64,000 bases of DNA from Arthrobacter sp. B1I2 (GTDB lineage: Bacteria > Actinomycetota > Actinomycetes > Actinomycetales > Micrococcaceae), in contig NZ_JAUSYC010000001.1 of the NCBI RefSeq assembly GCF_030816485.1, positions 2,604,001-2,668,000 on the forward strand. The letters run 5' to 3'. Positions 9,334 through 18,488 of this stretch are shown here, piece after piece. Position 1 is the stretch's first letter. The number at the start of each line of letters is the position of its first letter. Made by a program: the position numbers and the translations under genes. The notes below the pieces were generated by a model that saw only the letters and a program-made list of their open reading frames with translations, had not been told where the DNA came from and searched no databases.

Positions 9334-10764
9334 ATGAACGTAACTGATCAAGCCCTGCCCCGCCCCCGGCACAGCCGAGGGCGGACCGCTGCCCGCCGTC
9401 TGGGACTGGTCAGCGGCGTGCTCACTGTCATCCTTTCCGCCGGTATGGCCCTGGCCACGCCCGTCGCCTTCGCAGACGACCTCGAAGACCGCAAAACCGC
9501 GCTCGAAGCCGAGGCCGCCCGTGTCCAGGCGTCCCTTGAGTTTGTCGACTCCCGGATCGCCAAGGCGGCCGGGGACCTGGTGATCTTCCAGGGCCAGTTG
9601 CCGGGTGCCCAGCAGGCGCTGCTCGAGGCCCAGGGTAGGGTAGCCGGCGCCGTCAAGGAAGTCGAAGCCCTGTCGGCACGCGTGGACATGGCCCAACAGA
9701 ACAAGGCCAAGATCACCCAGCAGCTGGAAACGGACAAGCAAAAGATCGCCGACACCAAGAAGCTGATCGGGCAGATCGCCACCCAGGCTTATAAATCCGG
9801 CGGCGTTCCGTCCAACCTGTCGCTGTTCTTTGGATCCAACAGCGGCAGCAGCCTGACCGAAACCATGGACCTTGCGGACCAGGCCATGCGCAGCCAGAAC
9901 GCGGCCATGGACAAGCTCAGCCAGCAAAACGCCACCAACGTCAACTCCCAGGCCCGCCTTCAGGCCGTTGAAGCGGAAATCAAGGACCTCAAAGCCAAGG
10001 CGGACGCCGCCCTGGAACGGGAAAAAGCCGCACGCGACGAAGCCGCCGCCAAAAAAGCGCAGGTTGACCAGCTGATCGCGGACACCACCCGCCTCGACGC
10101 TGAGCTCCAGGCGGCCAAGCCCGGGATCCAAGCGCAGCTCGCCGGCGTCCAGGCCAACCAGAACCAGGTAGCCAACGAGATCGCCGAACGCGACCGTAGG
10201 GCCCGCGAGGCATGGGAAGCCGAGCAGCGCAGGAAGGCTGCGGCCGCTGCTGCAGCCGCAGCCGCGGCGGCAGCTGCCGCCAACCGCCCGGCCCCGCCGG
10301 CCCCGCCGTACGTTCCGCCCGTCGCGGGGCCGCCGTCGGCCTTTGGCCTCCGTCACCCCTTCGACGGCGGCATCCCCATCACTTCCGGCTTTGGCTACCG
10401 CAGCACTCCGCCGGGAACGATCGACTTCTACGGTACCGGCGGATACATGCACACCGGCATCGACTTCGGCGCCGCCTGCGGCACCCCGGTGTACGCTGCA
10501 GCTGCCGGCGAAGTCTTCAGCTCGGGCTGGAACTCCGCCGACGGCGGCGGCTGGCGCGTCAAGATTGATCACGGCGTGGTGCAGGGCAACAGCCTGACCA
10601 CCATCTACTACCACAACTCCAGCATCATGGTCTCGAATGGACAAAGGGTCTCTCAGGGCCAGCTCATTGCCTACTCCGGCAGCACGGGCAACTCCACAGG
10701 TTGCCACGCCCACTTCGAAACCTGGCTCAACGCCGCCGCCGTCGACCCGATGGGGCTGCTGTAG
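9334..10764 (+). CDS. Secreted M23 (LytM) peptidoglycan hydrolase with coiled coil, probable FtsEX effector
   Basis: The 476-aa protein has an N-terminal signal peptide ending near AFA-DD, long coiled-coil helices (about residues 45-300, rich in Ala, Gln, Lys, Glu), an alanine-only linker near 305-320, and a C-terminal M23 domain. The zinc ligands are visible as HTGID (about 372) and HAH in GCHAHFE (about 458). This EnvC-like plan, directly after ftsX, suggests that FtsX holds the coiled coil and activates the enzyme. ATG 9334 is preferred because AAGGA lies 6 nt upstream. Mycobacteria use the NlpC/P60 enzyme RipC for this role. Confidence 0.9.
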   Translation: MNVTDQALPRPRHSRGRTAARRLGLVSGVLTVILSAGMALATPVAFADDLEDRKTALEAEAARVQASLEFVDSRIAKAAGDLVIFQGQLPGAQQALLEAQGRVAGAVKEVEALSARVDMAQQNKAKITQQLETDKQKIADTKKLIGQIATQAYKSGGVPSNLSLFFGSNSGSSLTETMDLADQAMRSQNAAMDKLSQQNATNVNSQARLQAVEAEIKDLKAKADAALEREKAARDEAAAKKAQVDQLIADTTRLDAELQAAKPGIQAQLAGVQANQNQVANEIAERDRRAREAWEAEQRRKAAAAAAAAAAAAAAANRPAPPAPPYVPPVAGPPSAFGLRHPFDGGIPITSGFGYRSTPPGTIDFYGTGGYMHTGIDFGAACGTPVYAAAAGEVFSSGWNSADGGGWRVKIDHGVVQGNSLTTIYYHNSSIMVSNGQRVSQGQLIAYSGSTGNSTGCHAHFETWLNAAAVDPMGLL

Positions 10765-10847
10765 GGGCCACGGACTGCTGCCGTAGACTGGTATAGCTCC
10801 GCGCCGCTGGCCCGGACGCACCCGACTTTAACCTGAGGAGTTTTCCC

Positions 10848-11321
10848 GTGCCGAAAGAAAGTGGCCGTAAGGTGGTGGCCACCAACCGCAAGGCCCGGCA
10901 CGACTATCACGTGCTGGACACCTACGAGGCCGGCATCGCGCTGATGGGCACCGAAGTGAAGTCCCTGCGCGAGGGCCACGCCTCCATGGTGGACGGATTC
11001 TGCACGTTCTACAACGACGAGTTGTGGATGGAAGCCATCCACATTCCCGAGTACAACCAGGGCAGTTGGACCAATCACGCTGCACGCCGCCGCCGCAAGC
11101 TGCTGCTTCACCGGGAAGAACTCATCAAGATCTCCCACAAAGTGCGGGAGTCCGGCTACACCATTGTTCCGCTCCAGCTGTACTTCGTGGACGGCCGGGC
11201 CAAGGTCGAAATCGGCGTGGCCCGCGGCAAGCGCGAATACGACAAACGGCAGACGCTGCGGGAGCAGCAGGACAACCGTGAAGCCCAGCGCGAGATGCGC
11301 GAACGCAACCGGCGGCGCTAG
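10848..11321 (+). CDS. smpB: tmRNA-binding protein SmpB
   Basis: SmpB brings tmRNA to stalled ribosomes. The 157-aa protein has the family's conserved core: RKARHDYHVLDTYEAGIALMGTEVKSLR, then the RRRKLLLHREEL segment and a basic C-terminal tail (REMRERNRRR) that enters the mRNA channel. GTG 10848 has GAGGAG about 8 nt upstream. The ssrA gene follows within 75 nt, the usual arrangement. Confidence 0.97.
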   Translation: MPKESGRKVVATNRKARHDYHVLDTYEAGIALMGTEVKSLREGHASMVDGFCTFYNDELWMEAIHIPEYNQGSWTNHAARRRRKLLLHREELIKISHKVRESGYTIVPLQLYFVDGRAKVEIGVARGKREYDKRQTLREQQDNREAQREMRERNRRR

Positions 11322-11394
11322 GAATTATTTCGGCGGGGCATGCGTTAGTATGGGTAGTCCGGCAGGCTTGCCAGCCGGTTTGGTAACAAAATAC

Positions 11395-11762
11395 GGGGAT
11401 GATCGGTTTCGACGGTGTTAGTCGCGACAGGTGAAGCGGGCCGAGGATGCAGAATTATCTCGTAAACGCTTTCTGCAAACCAATAAGTGCCGAATCTAAG
11501 CGCACTGACTTCGCTCTTGCTGCCTAAGCAGTAAGACAGTCCGTCAGCCCGGGGACGCTATCGCCCCGGATCCTGGCGTCATTTAGATAGCCACTGCTGT
11601 TTGCTCCCGTCATCGGAGTAAACGGGACTTTTAGATGACTGGGCCCGGATCAGCCAGCTGTTTGCAGCATGGCTGGGGCCGAGAAAATCCGACGCAAACT
11701 GCGCCCGGAGAAGCCCTGACAACACGACACCGGACGGGGGTTCAATTCCCCCCATCTCCACC
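11395..11762 (+). ncRNA. ssrA: Transfer-messenger RNA (tmRNA)
   Basis: The 5' end GGGGATGATCGGTTTCGACGG and the 3' T-arm/acceptor GGTTCAATTCCCCCCATCTCC are the two halves of the tRNA-like domain; GGGGAT pairs with ATCTCC. The tag reading frame runs from GCC at 11489 to TAA at 11525-11527 and encodes AESKRTDFALAA, which ends with the hydrophobic ALAA degron. CCA is not fully encoded (ACCC follows), so the 3' end is set at about 11760-11762. It lies just downstream of smpB. Confidence 0.96.
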
Positions 11763-11807
11763 CTTGTGGTGAGTCGGGACATCCTTTACGGATGTTTCGA
11801 GTCATCA

Positions 11808-11838
11808 GAAACACCCTGGTCTTCGGACCGGGGTGTTT
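11808..11838 (+). terminator. Rho-independent terminator of ssrA
   Basis: An inverted repeat with arms ACACCCTGGTC and GACCGGGGTGT, a TTCG loop and a following TTTTT run lies 48 nt beyond the tmRNA. Confidence 0.85.
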
Positions 11839-12639
11839 TTCTTTGCCCTGATGTTCCGGGATGGCAGCTTTCCCACGAGTGGTCGGCGGCAGCTGACCGT
11901 CACCGGCCCGGCTGCTTGCTGCTGCGGTCCAGGAGCCATGATGGGTCCGTGTCCGGCTGTGGCCGACGGCGAAGCCTCCTTGGCAGGAGGGCGAACGGAT
12001 GGGTGGTGACTATTGAATTGCTGGCTGCCCGGCTTTTTGCCAGGCCTTCAGTACCCCAGCGGCGCCTGGGTCTTCAGCCCCTGACTTTTCTGAGTCTCAA
12101 CCTGCCCCGCCTCCGTGCAGGACTTTGTCCCGTTACGGGCCGGGACCGGCGCCAGGGCCTGTGCGGACGATCACTGGCGGGGTCAGGAAGGACGGGCGCT
12201 GAAGCTACCCTCGAAGACCCTTTCCTGCGGCGCCGCAGCTTCAAGAGAACCCACACAGTCAGGCCGATCCACGCGAACGCGGCAGCAAGTATCAGGGACA
12301 CCACCTGCACCGTGTTCATGGCCGGGATGCCTGGCGGGGCCCGGACCGGTTCCCGCTGAGGTCTTTCCAGTGTCCACACGTGCTGACCAGGCGGAGTTGA
12401 AAAAAGGCCTGTGGCGAGGATCGGGAAGACCGGGCAAGCCGACCCGACAAGGTGCCCGACGGCGAAAGGTTATGGTCTGGGTGATGGTCAGCATGGATGG
12501 ACATGGCGTCGTGGCTCTCCGGCTACCGGTTTGGCTGACTTCATAACCCGGTAGCTAAAGTCTCCGCTCCTTAGCGCAGCGAGGCAAGGATATTGTGCGG
12601 CCACTCTTTGGTGGGGACGTTGTTCGGCTAACCTCCGCC
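11839..12639. other. Long intergenic stretch with little recognisable content
   Basis: About 0.8 kb lies between the ssrA terminator and the PNPOx promoter region. The open frames on the plus strand here are arginine/proline-rich and have no ribosome binding site or family features. One weak minus-strand candidate is listed separately. The 3' end of ssrA is a common integrase target, but no integrase or repeated copy of the tmRNA end is visible. Confidence 0.5.
12074..12319 (-). CDS. Possible small single-pass membrane protein
   Basis: ATG at 12319 (reverse strand) opens 81 codons: MNTVQ, then one clear membrane helix (VVSLILAAAFAWIGLTVWVL), then KLRRRRKG and a long basic, Pro/Arg-rich tail. 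A hydrophobic helix followed by a basic stop-transfer patch is unlikely in a random shadow frame, but no Shine-Dalgarno is seen and the tail looks low-complexity. Function unknown; it may not be a gene. Confidence 0.3.
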   Translation of the reverse strand: MNTVQVVSLILAAAFAWIGLTVWVLLKLRRRRKGSSRVASAPVLPDPASDRPHRPWRRSRPVTGQSPARRRGRLRLRKVRG

Positions 12640-12653
12640 GGGCCTAAGTGCCC
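12640..12653 (+). promoter_or_regulatory. DosR/DevR-like box upstream of the first PNPOx gene
   Basis: GGGCCTAAGTGCCC matches 7 of the 8 fixed positions of GGGNC-N4-GNCCC. Its centre lies about 41-43 bp before the start predicted from GATACC (12675-12680) and ATG 12690. Read from the gene's side it is closely similar to the box at 18996-19009. Confidence 0.45.
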
Positions 12654-12689
12654 TAGCGGTCGGCCCGGCAAGCCGATACCTTCGACTCC

Positions 12690-13139
12690 ATGCACAACGA
12701 CCCTCCGCAAACGCCCACGGAAGTCCTGGATGCCGGAACGTGCTGGGACCTCCTCCGCGGGGTGTCCGTCGGCCATTTGGCCGTGCTGGTGAACGGGTAT
12801 CCGGAGGTCTTCCCGGTCAATTACAAGGTCGACCAACAGTCCCTGCTCTTCCGTACGGGTGAAGGCACCAAACTCCGGGCAGCCGGGGGACCACTCGCCG
12901 TCGCCCTGGAAGCCGACGGCCATGATGACGCCAAAGCATGGAGCGTTCTGGTCAAAGGCAGGGCCGTCATCCTGGAGCCCTCGGAGGAACTGTTGACGGG
13001 CGCAGGGCTTACGCTTTTTCCCTGGCAGGCCGGTGAGAAGGACCACTACGTCCGGATCGTTCCCACCTCCGTGACCGGACGGCGCTTCACCATCACGTCG
13101 CCCCTGACGTGGTGGAACCATGTTGGCACGGCCCACTGA
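12690..13139 (+). CDS. Pyridoxamine 5'-phosphate oxidase-like flavin-binding protein (copy 1)
   Basis: The 149-aa protein belongs to the PNPOx-like split-barrel family that binds FMN or F420. It has the core VGHLAVLVNGYPEVFPVNY, then LLFRTGEGTKL and a C-terminal VTGRRFTIT. True PdxH enzymes are longer and have other substrate residues, so this is a stress-type flavoprotein of unknown reaction. No Shine-Dalgarno is visible; a -10-like GATACC close to the ATG suggests a very short leader. It has two paralogues in the window (18489-18959 and 21094-21555). Confidence 0.85.
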   Translation: MHNDPPQTPTEVLDAGTCWDLLRGVSVGHLAVLVNGYPEVFPVNYKVDQQSLLFRTGEGTKLRAAGGPLAVALEADGHDDAKAWSVLVKGRAVILEPSEELLTGAGLTLFPWQAGEKDHYVRIVPTSVTGRRFTITSPLTWWNHVGTAH

Positions 13140-13159
13140 GGCACGGAGCAGGAGCCGGC

Positions 13160-13173
13160 GGGCCCAACGACCC
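13160..13173 (+). promoter_or_regulatory. DosR/DevR-like box upstream of the HAD-GH65 gene
   Basis: GGGCCCAACGACCC matches all 8 fixed positions of GGGNC-N4-GNCCC. Its centre is 42.5 bp upstream of ATG 13209, the predicted leaderless start; the proposed -10 is TAGCAC at 13197-13202, followed by 6 nt and the ATG. Confidence 0.5.
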
Positions 13174-13208
13174 TGTCTGCAACGCCCGCTTACTGATAGC
13201 ACTGACCT

Positions 13209-16200
13209 ATGACCGGGTCGCCCACCGCCGCTGCTGCCAGGCCGCCGTTCGACGCCGTCATTTTCGACCTGGACGGGGTGGTCACCAACACGGCGCTGCT
13301 CCACCAGGCTGCATGGAAAGACGCCTTCGACCGGATCCTCCATGATGCGAGGCTTCCGCCCGGCGCCGGCCGTGCCCCGCTCAGCAGGACGGACTACCTC
13401 ACCTTTATTGATGGGATGCCACGCGAGGAAGGGGTTGTGCGGTTCCTGGCCTCACGGGGAGTGCAGGTCGAAAAGGGAAAGGAAACGGACCAAGCAGGCA
13501 CCTGGACCGGGTTTGGCTTGGGTGCCTGGAAGAACGAACTGTTCCTGCAACACCTCCAGCAGGATGGTGTCCAAACCTATCCCGGCACGCTGCAGCTGCT
13601 GCAAAGGCTTGCGGGCGCGGCAGTACCAACCGCCGTTGTCACCTCCAGCCGGAACGCCCGGTTGGTCCTGGAAACGGCGGGCATCCAGGATCTGTTCAGG
13701 ATAGTGATGGACGGAACGACGGCGGCAGGGCTCGGCCTGCGCGGAAAGCCGGCACCGGATGTTTTTCTTGCGGCCGCTTCGAAGCTTGGGGTTGCTCCAC
13801 CACACGCGGTAGTGGTCGAGGATTCGGCCGCAGGGGTTGAGGCCGGACGCCGGGGCGGCTTTGGCCTGGTGGTGGGAATCGACCGCACCGGCGACCGCCG
13901 GCAGCTTGAAGACGCCGGTGCCGACACCGTCCTCAATGACGTGGGCGAGCTGGACCTGGGACAGGTCATCGGCAACGCCTGGCACCTCGTTTATGAGGGG
14001 TTCGACGCCGGACACGAGGGGCACCGGGAAGCCCTCACCACCCTGGGCAACGGCTACATGGGAGTCAGGGGAGCGGCCCCTGAGGGCGGCCCGTTCAGCT
14101 ACGCCGGAATGTACCTGGCCGGCGTCTACAACCGCGTCCAGGTTGAAGCCGCCGGCGAGACGCTGCTGGAAGAACACATGGTCAACGCGCCCGACTGCCT
14201 CCCGCTGGACCTGCGCCTGCCCGGCCAGCAATGGTGGTCGGAAGGCGGACTGACCGTAGTCCGCGAGCGCCGGACCCTGGACCTCAGAAGGGCCGTGCTG
14301 GAGCGGCGGCTGCTGTTGGAGGGCGTGGACCGCCGGCGCCTGGAGGTAGTGCAGACCCGTTTCGTATCCATGGCCGAACCCCACCTGCTGGCCCTTGAGA
14401 CAACCATCACCGCCCTGGGCTGGAACGGTCCGGTGGAAGTCCGCAGCGGGATCAACGCCGGCGTCCGCAACGTGAACCTGCCCGAACGTGCCCGGGGGTC
14501 CGACGTCCACCTGGCCGACCGGACAGCCCCGCATGGCGCCAGCCCGGGCATGGCCCCGGAGGCAACTGCCGTCGTCGAAGTCGAAACCACCCAAAGCCTC
14601 ATCCGCATCGCCGCAGCCTATCGAACACAGGTATCTCCGAAAGCGGCGGCCATTGAGGACGGCAGGCAAGGGGCCTTCCACTTCCGTGCACTTCTGCTTT
14701 CCCTGCGTGCCGGTGCCGCGGTGCGGATTACCAAGACGGTGGCAGTGGTGACGTCCCGTGACCGTGCCATCTCCTCTCCGGAAACGGGTGCCCTATCGGT
14801 GCTGGAGCGTTCAGGGGACTTCGCTTCGCTGCTGGCACTGCATGAGGAGGCATGGCGGCGCGAGCTGCGTCCGTTCATGGTTGAGATCGACGCCCCGATC
14901 CCGGTGCGCCTGGTCCTGAACCTGCACATCTTCCATCTGCTGCAGACACTGACACACCATACGGCCGAACTCGATGCCGGCGTCACCGCCCGTGGACTCC
15001 ACGGCGAGGGCTACCGCGGGCACGTGTTTTGGGATGAGCTGTTTGTCCTGCCAGTACTCACCTCGAGGACGCCCGATGTTGCCAGGGCGGTGCTCGACTA
15101 CAGGTGGCGGCGGCTTCCCGCCGCGCGGCATGCCGCGGCGGTGGCGGGCCGGGCAGGGGCAAAGTTCCCGTGGCAAAGCGGCAGCGACGGGACCGAGGAA
15201 ACGCCGAAATGGTTGTACAACGAGAGGTCCGGCAGATGGGTCAAGGATTTCTCCCACCTGCAGGCCCACTCCGGCCTGGCTGTCGCCTTCAACGCCTGGC
15301 AGTACTTCCAGGCCACGGGGAACAAGATCTGGCTCCTTCAAAAGGGGGCTGAACTGGTGATCGAGGTTGCCCGGTTCTTCCGCTCCCTGGCGGACTACGA
15401 CCAGCAGGGCGGCCGGTACCACCTGCGCGGCGTCGTGGGACCGGACGAGTATCACACCGGCTATCCGGGCCGCGGGGAACCGGGCCTGGAGGACAATGCC
15501 TACACCAACGTCATGGCGGCATGGGTCTGCTTCCAGGCTGCGGGCATCATGTCCTTGCTGCACGGCAGCGAGCGTTCCGGACTTATGGAACGCCTCGGCG
15601 TCACAGATGAGGAAACGGCCGGGTGGGCGCACATGGGTACCGCGATGTACGTCCCCTTCCACAGCGACGGCGTCATAAGCCAGTTCGAGGGATACGGGGA
15701 GTTGAAGGAACTGGACTGGGAGCATTACCGGGACAGGTACGGCGACATTGAACGGCTGGACCTGATCCTGGAAGCTGAAGACGACGCAACCAACTGCTAC
15801 AAGCTGGCAAAACAGGCGGATGTCCTCATGCTCCCGTACCTGCTGGGGCACGAAGGGCTGGTCACCATCCTTGAGCGGCTGCAGTACGGCTTCACGAAAG
15901 AACAACTCAACCAGACCATCGAGTACTACCTGGCCAGGACCGCCCACGGGTCCACGCTGAGCCGGGTTGCGCACGCATCCGTACTGGCAGGCCTGGACGC
16001 GGACCGGGCGTGGGACAGTTTCCGGGAAGCGCTCGACGCCGATCTCGACGACACGCAGCACGGCACCACGCGCGCAGGCATCCATTTGGGCGCGATGGCT
16101 GGAACAATCGACGTGGTCCAGCGCAGTTTTGCGGGGCTCCGGTTCAGCGGCGACACCATCCTGTTCGCTCCCAACCTGCCGACGGGGCTCCGCGCCGTTG

Positions 16201-16391
16201 CTTTTGAGGTCCTGTACCGGGGACATCGCCTCCGCGTGCATCTCAAGGACGGGGACATGAGCATCGCCTCCGCACCCGGTGATGCAGGCCCGATCAAGGT
16301 ACACATGTCCGGCACTGACGTGGTCCTTATGCCGGGCCACACCCGGCATTTTCCGGTGCCGGCACGGGCCCGGGGGGTGGCGGTGCCGTGA
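13209..16391 (+). CDS. Fused beta-phosphoglucomutase (HAD) and GH65 disaccharide phosphorylase
   Basis: The 1060-aa protein joins two enzymes of one pathway. Residues 1-250 are a HAD beta-phosphoglucomutase: FDLDGVV (nucleophile), VVTSSRN, GKPAPDVF and VVEDSAAGVEAG. Residues 260-1060 are glycoside hydrolase family 65: the general acid is in VVGPDEYHTG (about residue 748), with KQADVLMLPYLL and the phosphate-binding HGSTLSRVAHA further on. GH65 phosphorolyses trehalose, maltose or kojibiose to glucose plus beta-glucose 1-phosphate, which the HAD part would turn into glucose 6-phosphate without ATP. Which sugar is used cannot be told. The stop overlaps pfkA by 4 bp. Confidence 0.92.
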   Translation: MTGSPTAAAARPPFDAVIFDLDGVVTNTALLHQAAWKDAFDRILHDARLPPGAGRAPLSRTDYLTFIDGMPREEGVVRFLASRGVQVEKGKETDQAGTWTGFGLGAWKNELFLQHLQQDGVQTYPGTLQLLQRLAGAAVPTAVVTSSRNARLVLETAGIQDLFRIVMDGTTAAGLGLRGKPAPDVFLAAASKLGVAPPHAVVVEDSAAGVEAGRRGGFGLVVGIDRTGDRRQLEDAGADTVLNDVGELDLGQVIGNAWHLVYEGFDAGHEGHREALTTLGNGYMGVRGAAPEGGPFSYAGMYLAGVYNRVQVEAAGETLLEEHMVNAPDCLPLDLRLPGQQWWSEGGLTVVRERRTLDLRRAVLERRLLLEGVDRRRLEVVQTRFVSMAEPHLLALETTITALGWNGPVEVRSGINAGVRNVNLPERARGSDVHLADRTAPHGASPGMAPEATAVVEVETTQSLIRIAAAYRTQVSPKAAAIEDGRQGAFHFRALLLSLRAGAAVRITKTVAVVTSRDRAISSPETGALSVLERSGDFASLLALHEEAWRRELRPFMVEIDAPIPVRLVLNLHIFHLLQTLTHHTAELDAGVTARGLHGEGYRGHVFWDELFVLPVLTSRTPDVARAVLDYRWRRLPAARHAAAVAGRAGAKFPWQSGSDGTEETPKWLYNERSGRWVKDFSHLQAHSGLAVAFNAWQYFQATGNKIWLLQKGAELVIEVARFFRSLADYDQQGGRYHLRGVVGPDEYHTGYPGRGEPGLEDNAYTNVMAAWVCFQAAGIMSLLHGSERSGLMERLGVTDEETAGWAHMGTAMYVPFHSDGVISQFEGYGELKELDWEHYRDRYGDIERLDLILEAEDDATNCYKLAKQADVLMLPYLLGHEGLVTILERLQYGFTKEQLNQTIEYYLARTAHGSTLSRVAHASVLAGLDADRAWDSFREALDADLDDTQHGTTRAGIHLGAMAGTIDVVQRSFAGLRFSGDTILFAPNLPTGLRAVAFEVLYRGHRLRVHLKDGDMSIASAPGDAGPIKVHMSGTDVVLMPGHTRHFPVPARARGVAVP

Positions 16392-17413
16392 AGCGGCTGG
16401 GGATCCTCACCAGCGGTGGCGACTGCCCGGGGGTGAACGCAGTGATACGGGGAGCCGTGCTGGGCGGGGACGTTGCGCATGGTTACGAATTCCTGGGCTT
16501 CCGGGACGGGTGGCGCGGTGTCCTGGAACAGGATTTTCTTCCTCTGCCCCGGACGAGTGTCCGTGGAATCTCGCGCCTTGGCGGCACCATCCTGGGCACG
16601 TCCAGGACCAATCCGCTGGCGGGCAATGGGATCGAGGGCGTCCGTGCCTGCTTCCGGCGCCACGGCCTGGAGGGCCTGATTGCGATCGGGGGAGAGGGAA
16701 CCCTGGCGGCAGCCCGGGAACTGGGCGCACAGGGCATCAATGTGGTGGGAGTGCCCAAGACCATCGACAATGACCTCGGCGCCACGGACTACACCTTCGG
16801 CTTTGATTCCGCGGTCCAGACCGCCACCGAGGCCATTGACCGGCTGCGGACGACAGGCGAATCGCACCACCGGTGCATGGTTGCCGAAGTCATGGGCCGC
16901 AACGCGGGCTGGATAGCACTGCACGCGGGGATGGCTTCCGGCGCGCATGCCATCCTGATACCTGAACATCCCGTGTCCCTGGACCAGGTCTGTTCGTGGG
17001 TGCTTTCAGCCCGCGACCGCGGCAGGGCACCCCTTGTGGTGGTGGCGGAAGCCTTTGCACCCGAAGGCCATGCAGCACCCTACGCACCCCGTGGCCTGGA
17101 TACCTTCGGACGGCCGCGGCTGGGCGGCATCGGACTGCTGCTTGAAGGAGAGCTGCAGATACGGACCGGCATCGAAACCAGGGCCACGGTCCTCGGCTAC
17201 ATCCAGCGCGGCGGCGAACCCACAGCCTTCGATCGGGTCCTTGCCACCAGGCTGGGCCTGGCCGCCGTCGAATCCGCCGCCGCGGGCAGATGGGGCACCA
17301 TGGTGTCGCTGCGTGCCACGGACATCGTCAACGTCGGCCTTGAGGAAGCGCTCGGAGAGTTGAAGGTGGTACCCGAAGCGCGGTACCAGGAGGCCGCTGT
17401 CCTGTTCGGGTGA
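16388..17413 (+). CDS. pfkA: 6-phosphofructokinase
   Basis: It phosphorylates fructose 6-phosphate, the committed glycolytic step. The 341-aa protein has LTSGGDCPGVNAVIR, GGEGT and PKTIDNDLGATDYTFGFDSA, then MGRNAGWIAL and the substrate loop. Gly after the acidic residue (GGEG rather than GGDD) is the ATP-type choice, while Lys in PKTIDND is a PPi-type residue; this mixture is known in actinobacterial enzymes. GGEGT also has Glu where E. coli has Asp. GTG 16388 overlaps the stop of the GH65 fusion, so the sugar phosphate producer and its consumer are translationally coupled. Confidence 0.93.
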   Translation: MKRLGILTSGGDCPGVNAVIRGAVLGGDVAHGYEFLGFRDGWRGVLEQDFLPLPRTSVRGISRLGGTILGTSRTNPLAGNGIEGVRACFRRHGLEGLIAIGGEGTLAAARELGAQGINVVGVPKTIDNDLGATDYTFGFDSAVQTATEAIDRLRTTGESHHRCMVAEVMGRNAGWIALHAGMASGAHAILIPEHPVSLDQVCSWVLSARDRGRAPLVVVAEAFAPEGHAAPYAPRGLDTFGRPRLGGIGLLLEGELQIRTGIETRATVLGYIQRGGEPTAFDRVLATRLGLAAVESAAAGRWGTMVSLRATDIVNVGLEEALGELKVVPEARYQEAAVLFG

Positions 17414-17439
17414 CGGGGGGATCTGGGGTGATACGTGGA

Positions 17440-18450
17440 CTACTGTTCCGGCCGGACCCGCAGGACTGCCGAACCGGTAATCCTGTCGGCAGCCAGGTCT
17501 TCCAGGGCCTTGTCTGCAGCCTCGAACGGATAGGCCGTTGTGGTGAGGGCCAGGGAAAGCCTGGCCGCGAGAGTCAGGAACTCACGCCCGTCAGCCCTGG
17601 TATTGGCCGTCACGCTCCGTACCTGCCGTTCAAAAAAGAGCTCCCTGCCATAATTGAGGGCCGGGATGTCGCTCAAGTGGATTCCGGCGATGGCCAGGGT
17701 TCCGCCCCGGTCGAGGGCCCGCAGTGCTGCCGGGACAAGATCACCCGCGGGCGCAAAAAGAATAGCGGAATCGAGTGGCACCGGGGGTTCGTCATAGGCG
17801 TCCCCCGCATACTCCGCTCCCAACTCCAGTGCCAGCAACCGCGCTTTTTCGGACCGGGTCATGACATATACGGAGGCGCCCTGTTTGAGCGCCAGCTGGG
17901 CGGTGATATGGGCGGAGCTGCCGAAGCCGTAAATACCAAGGCGGCCGCCCACGGGCAGGGCCGCGCGTTTCAAGGCGCGGTACCCGATGATGCCCGAACA
18001 CAGCAGGGGCGCCGCCTGGTCGTCCGTGAAAACAGGCGGCAGGGGGTAGGCGAAGTCCTCAGCAACCGTCAAGTACTCGGCATAGCCGCCATCCCTGTCC
18101 CAGCCGGTGAAGACGGGCGCCAGGCATAGATTTTCGTCGCCGCGGCGGCAGTAATCGCACCGGCCGCAAACGCCGCCAAGCCAGGCCACGCCAACCCTGT
18201 CACCTGCCCTGAAACGGGAGCAGCCAGCCCCCGTTTCAATAACGGCGCCGACTGCCTCGTGCCCGGGCACGGCGTGCGGACGGTGCGGTGGTAGGTCTCC
18301 TTCAGCCAGATGGAGGTCGGTGCGGCAAACACCGCAAACAGTCACTTCCACCAGGAGCTCGTTAGCCGCAGGCGTGGGAGTGTCACGGAGACCCTGAACC
18401 AGCGGACGGGTGGATATGGGACCCGGCCCGTTCACCCACCACGCGCGCAC
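17440..18450 (-). CDS. Zinc-dependent alcohol dehydrogenase (AdhA-like)
   Basis: The 336-aa medium-chain dehydrogenase has catalytic zinc ligands in CGVCRTD and GHE, a structural zinc cluster ([15 protein letters not shown]) and a Rossmann segment [17 protein letters not shown]. It would oxidise alcohols or, in fermentation, reduce aldehydes with NADH. GTG at 18450 is chosen because AGGAGG lies just upstream, although the 4-nt spacing is short; a longer frame reaches 18534. It lies 38 nt downstream of a PNPOx gene on the same strand and probably shares its transcript. Confidence 0.9.
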   Translation of the reverse strand: MRAWWVNGPGPISTRPLVQGLRDTPTPAANELLVEVTVCGVCRTDLHLAEGDLPPHRPHAVPGHEAVGAVIETGAGCSRFRAGDRVGVAWLGGVCGRCDYCRRGDENLCLAPVFTGWDRDGGYAEYLTVAEDFAYPLPPVFTDDQAAPLLCSGIIGYRALKRAALPVGGRLGIYGFGSSAHITAQLALKQGASVYVMTRSEKARLLALELGAEYAGDAYDEPPVPLDSAILFAPAGDLVPAALRALDRGGTLAIAGIHLSDIPALNYGRELFFERQVRSVTANTRADGREFLTLAARLSLALTTTAYPFEAADKALEDLAADRITGSAVLRVRPEQ

Positions 18451-18488
18451 AGCGCCTCCTGCCCCCACGTCTTCCGTCCGCGGATCGC

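Noticed and set aside
11766..12359. 197-codon frame after tmRNA
   Set aside because: It runs through the ssrA terminator and has a low-complexity, cysteine/arginine-rich translation.
11740..12690. Possible integrated element at the ssrA 3' end
   Set aside because: No integrase, no duplicated tmRNA end and no phage-like genes are visible in the following region.
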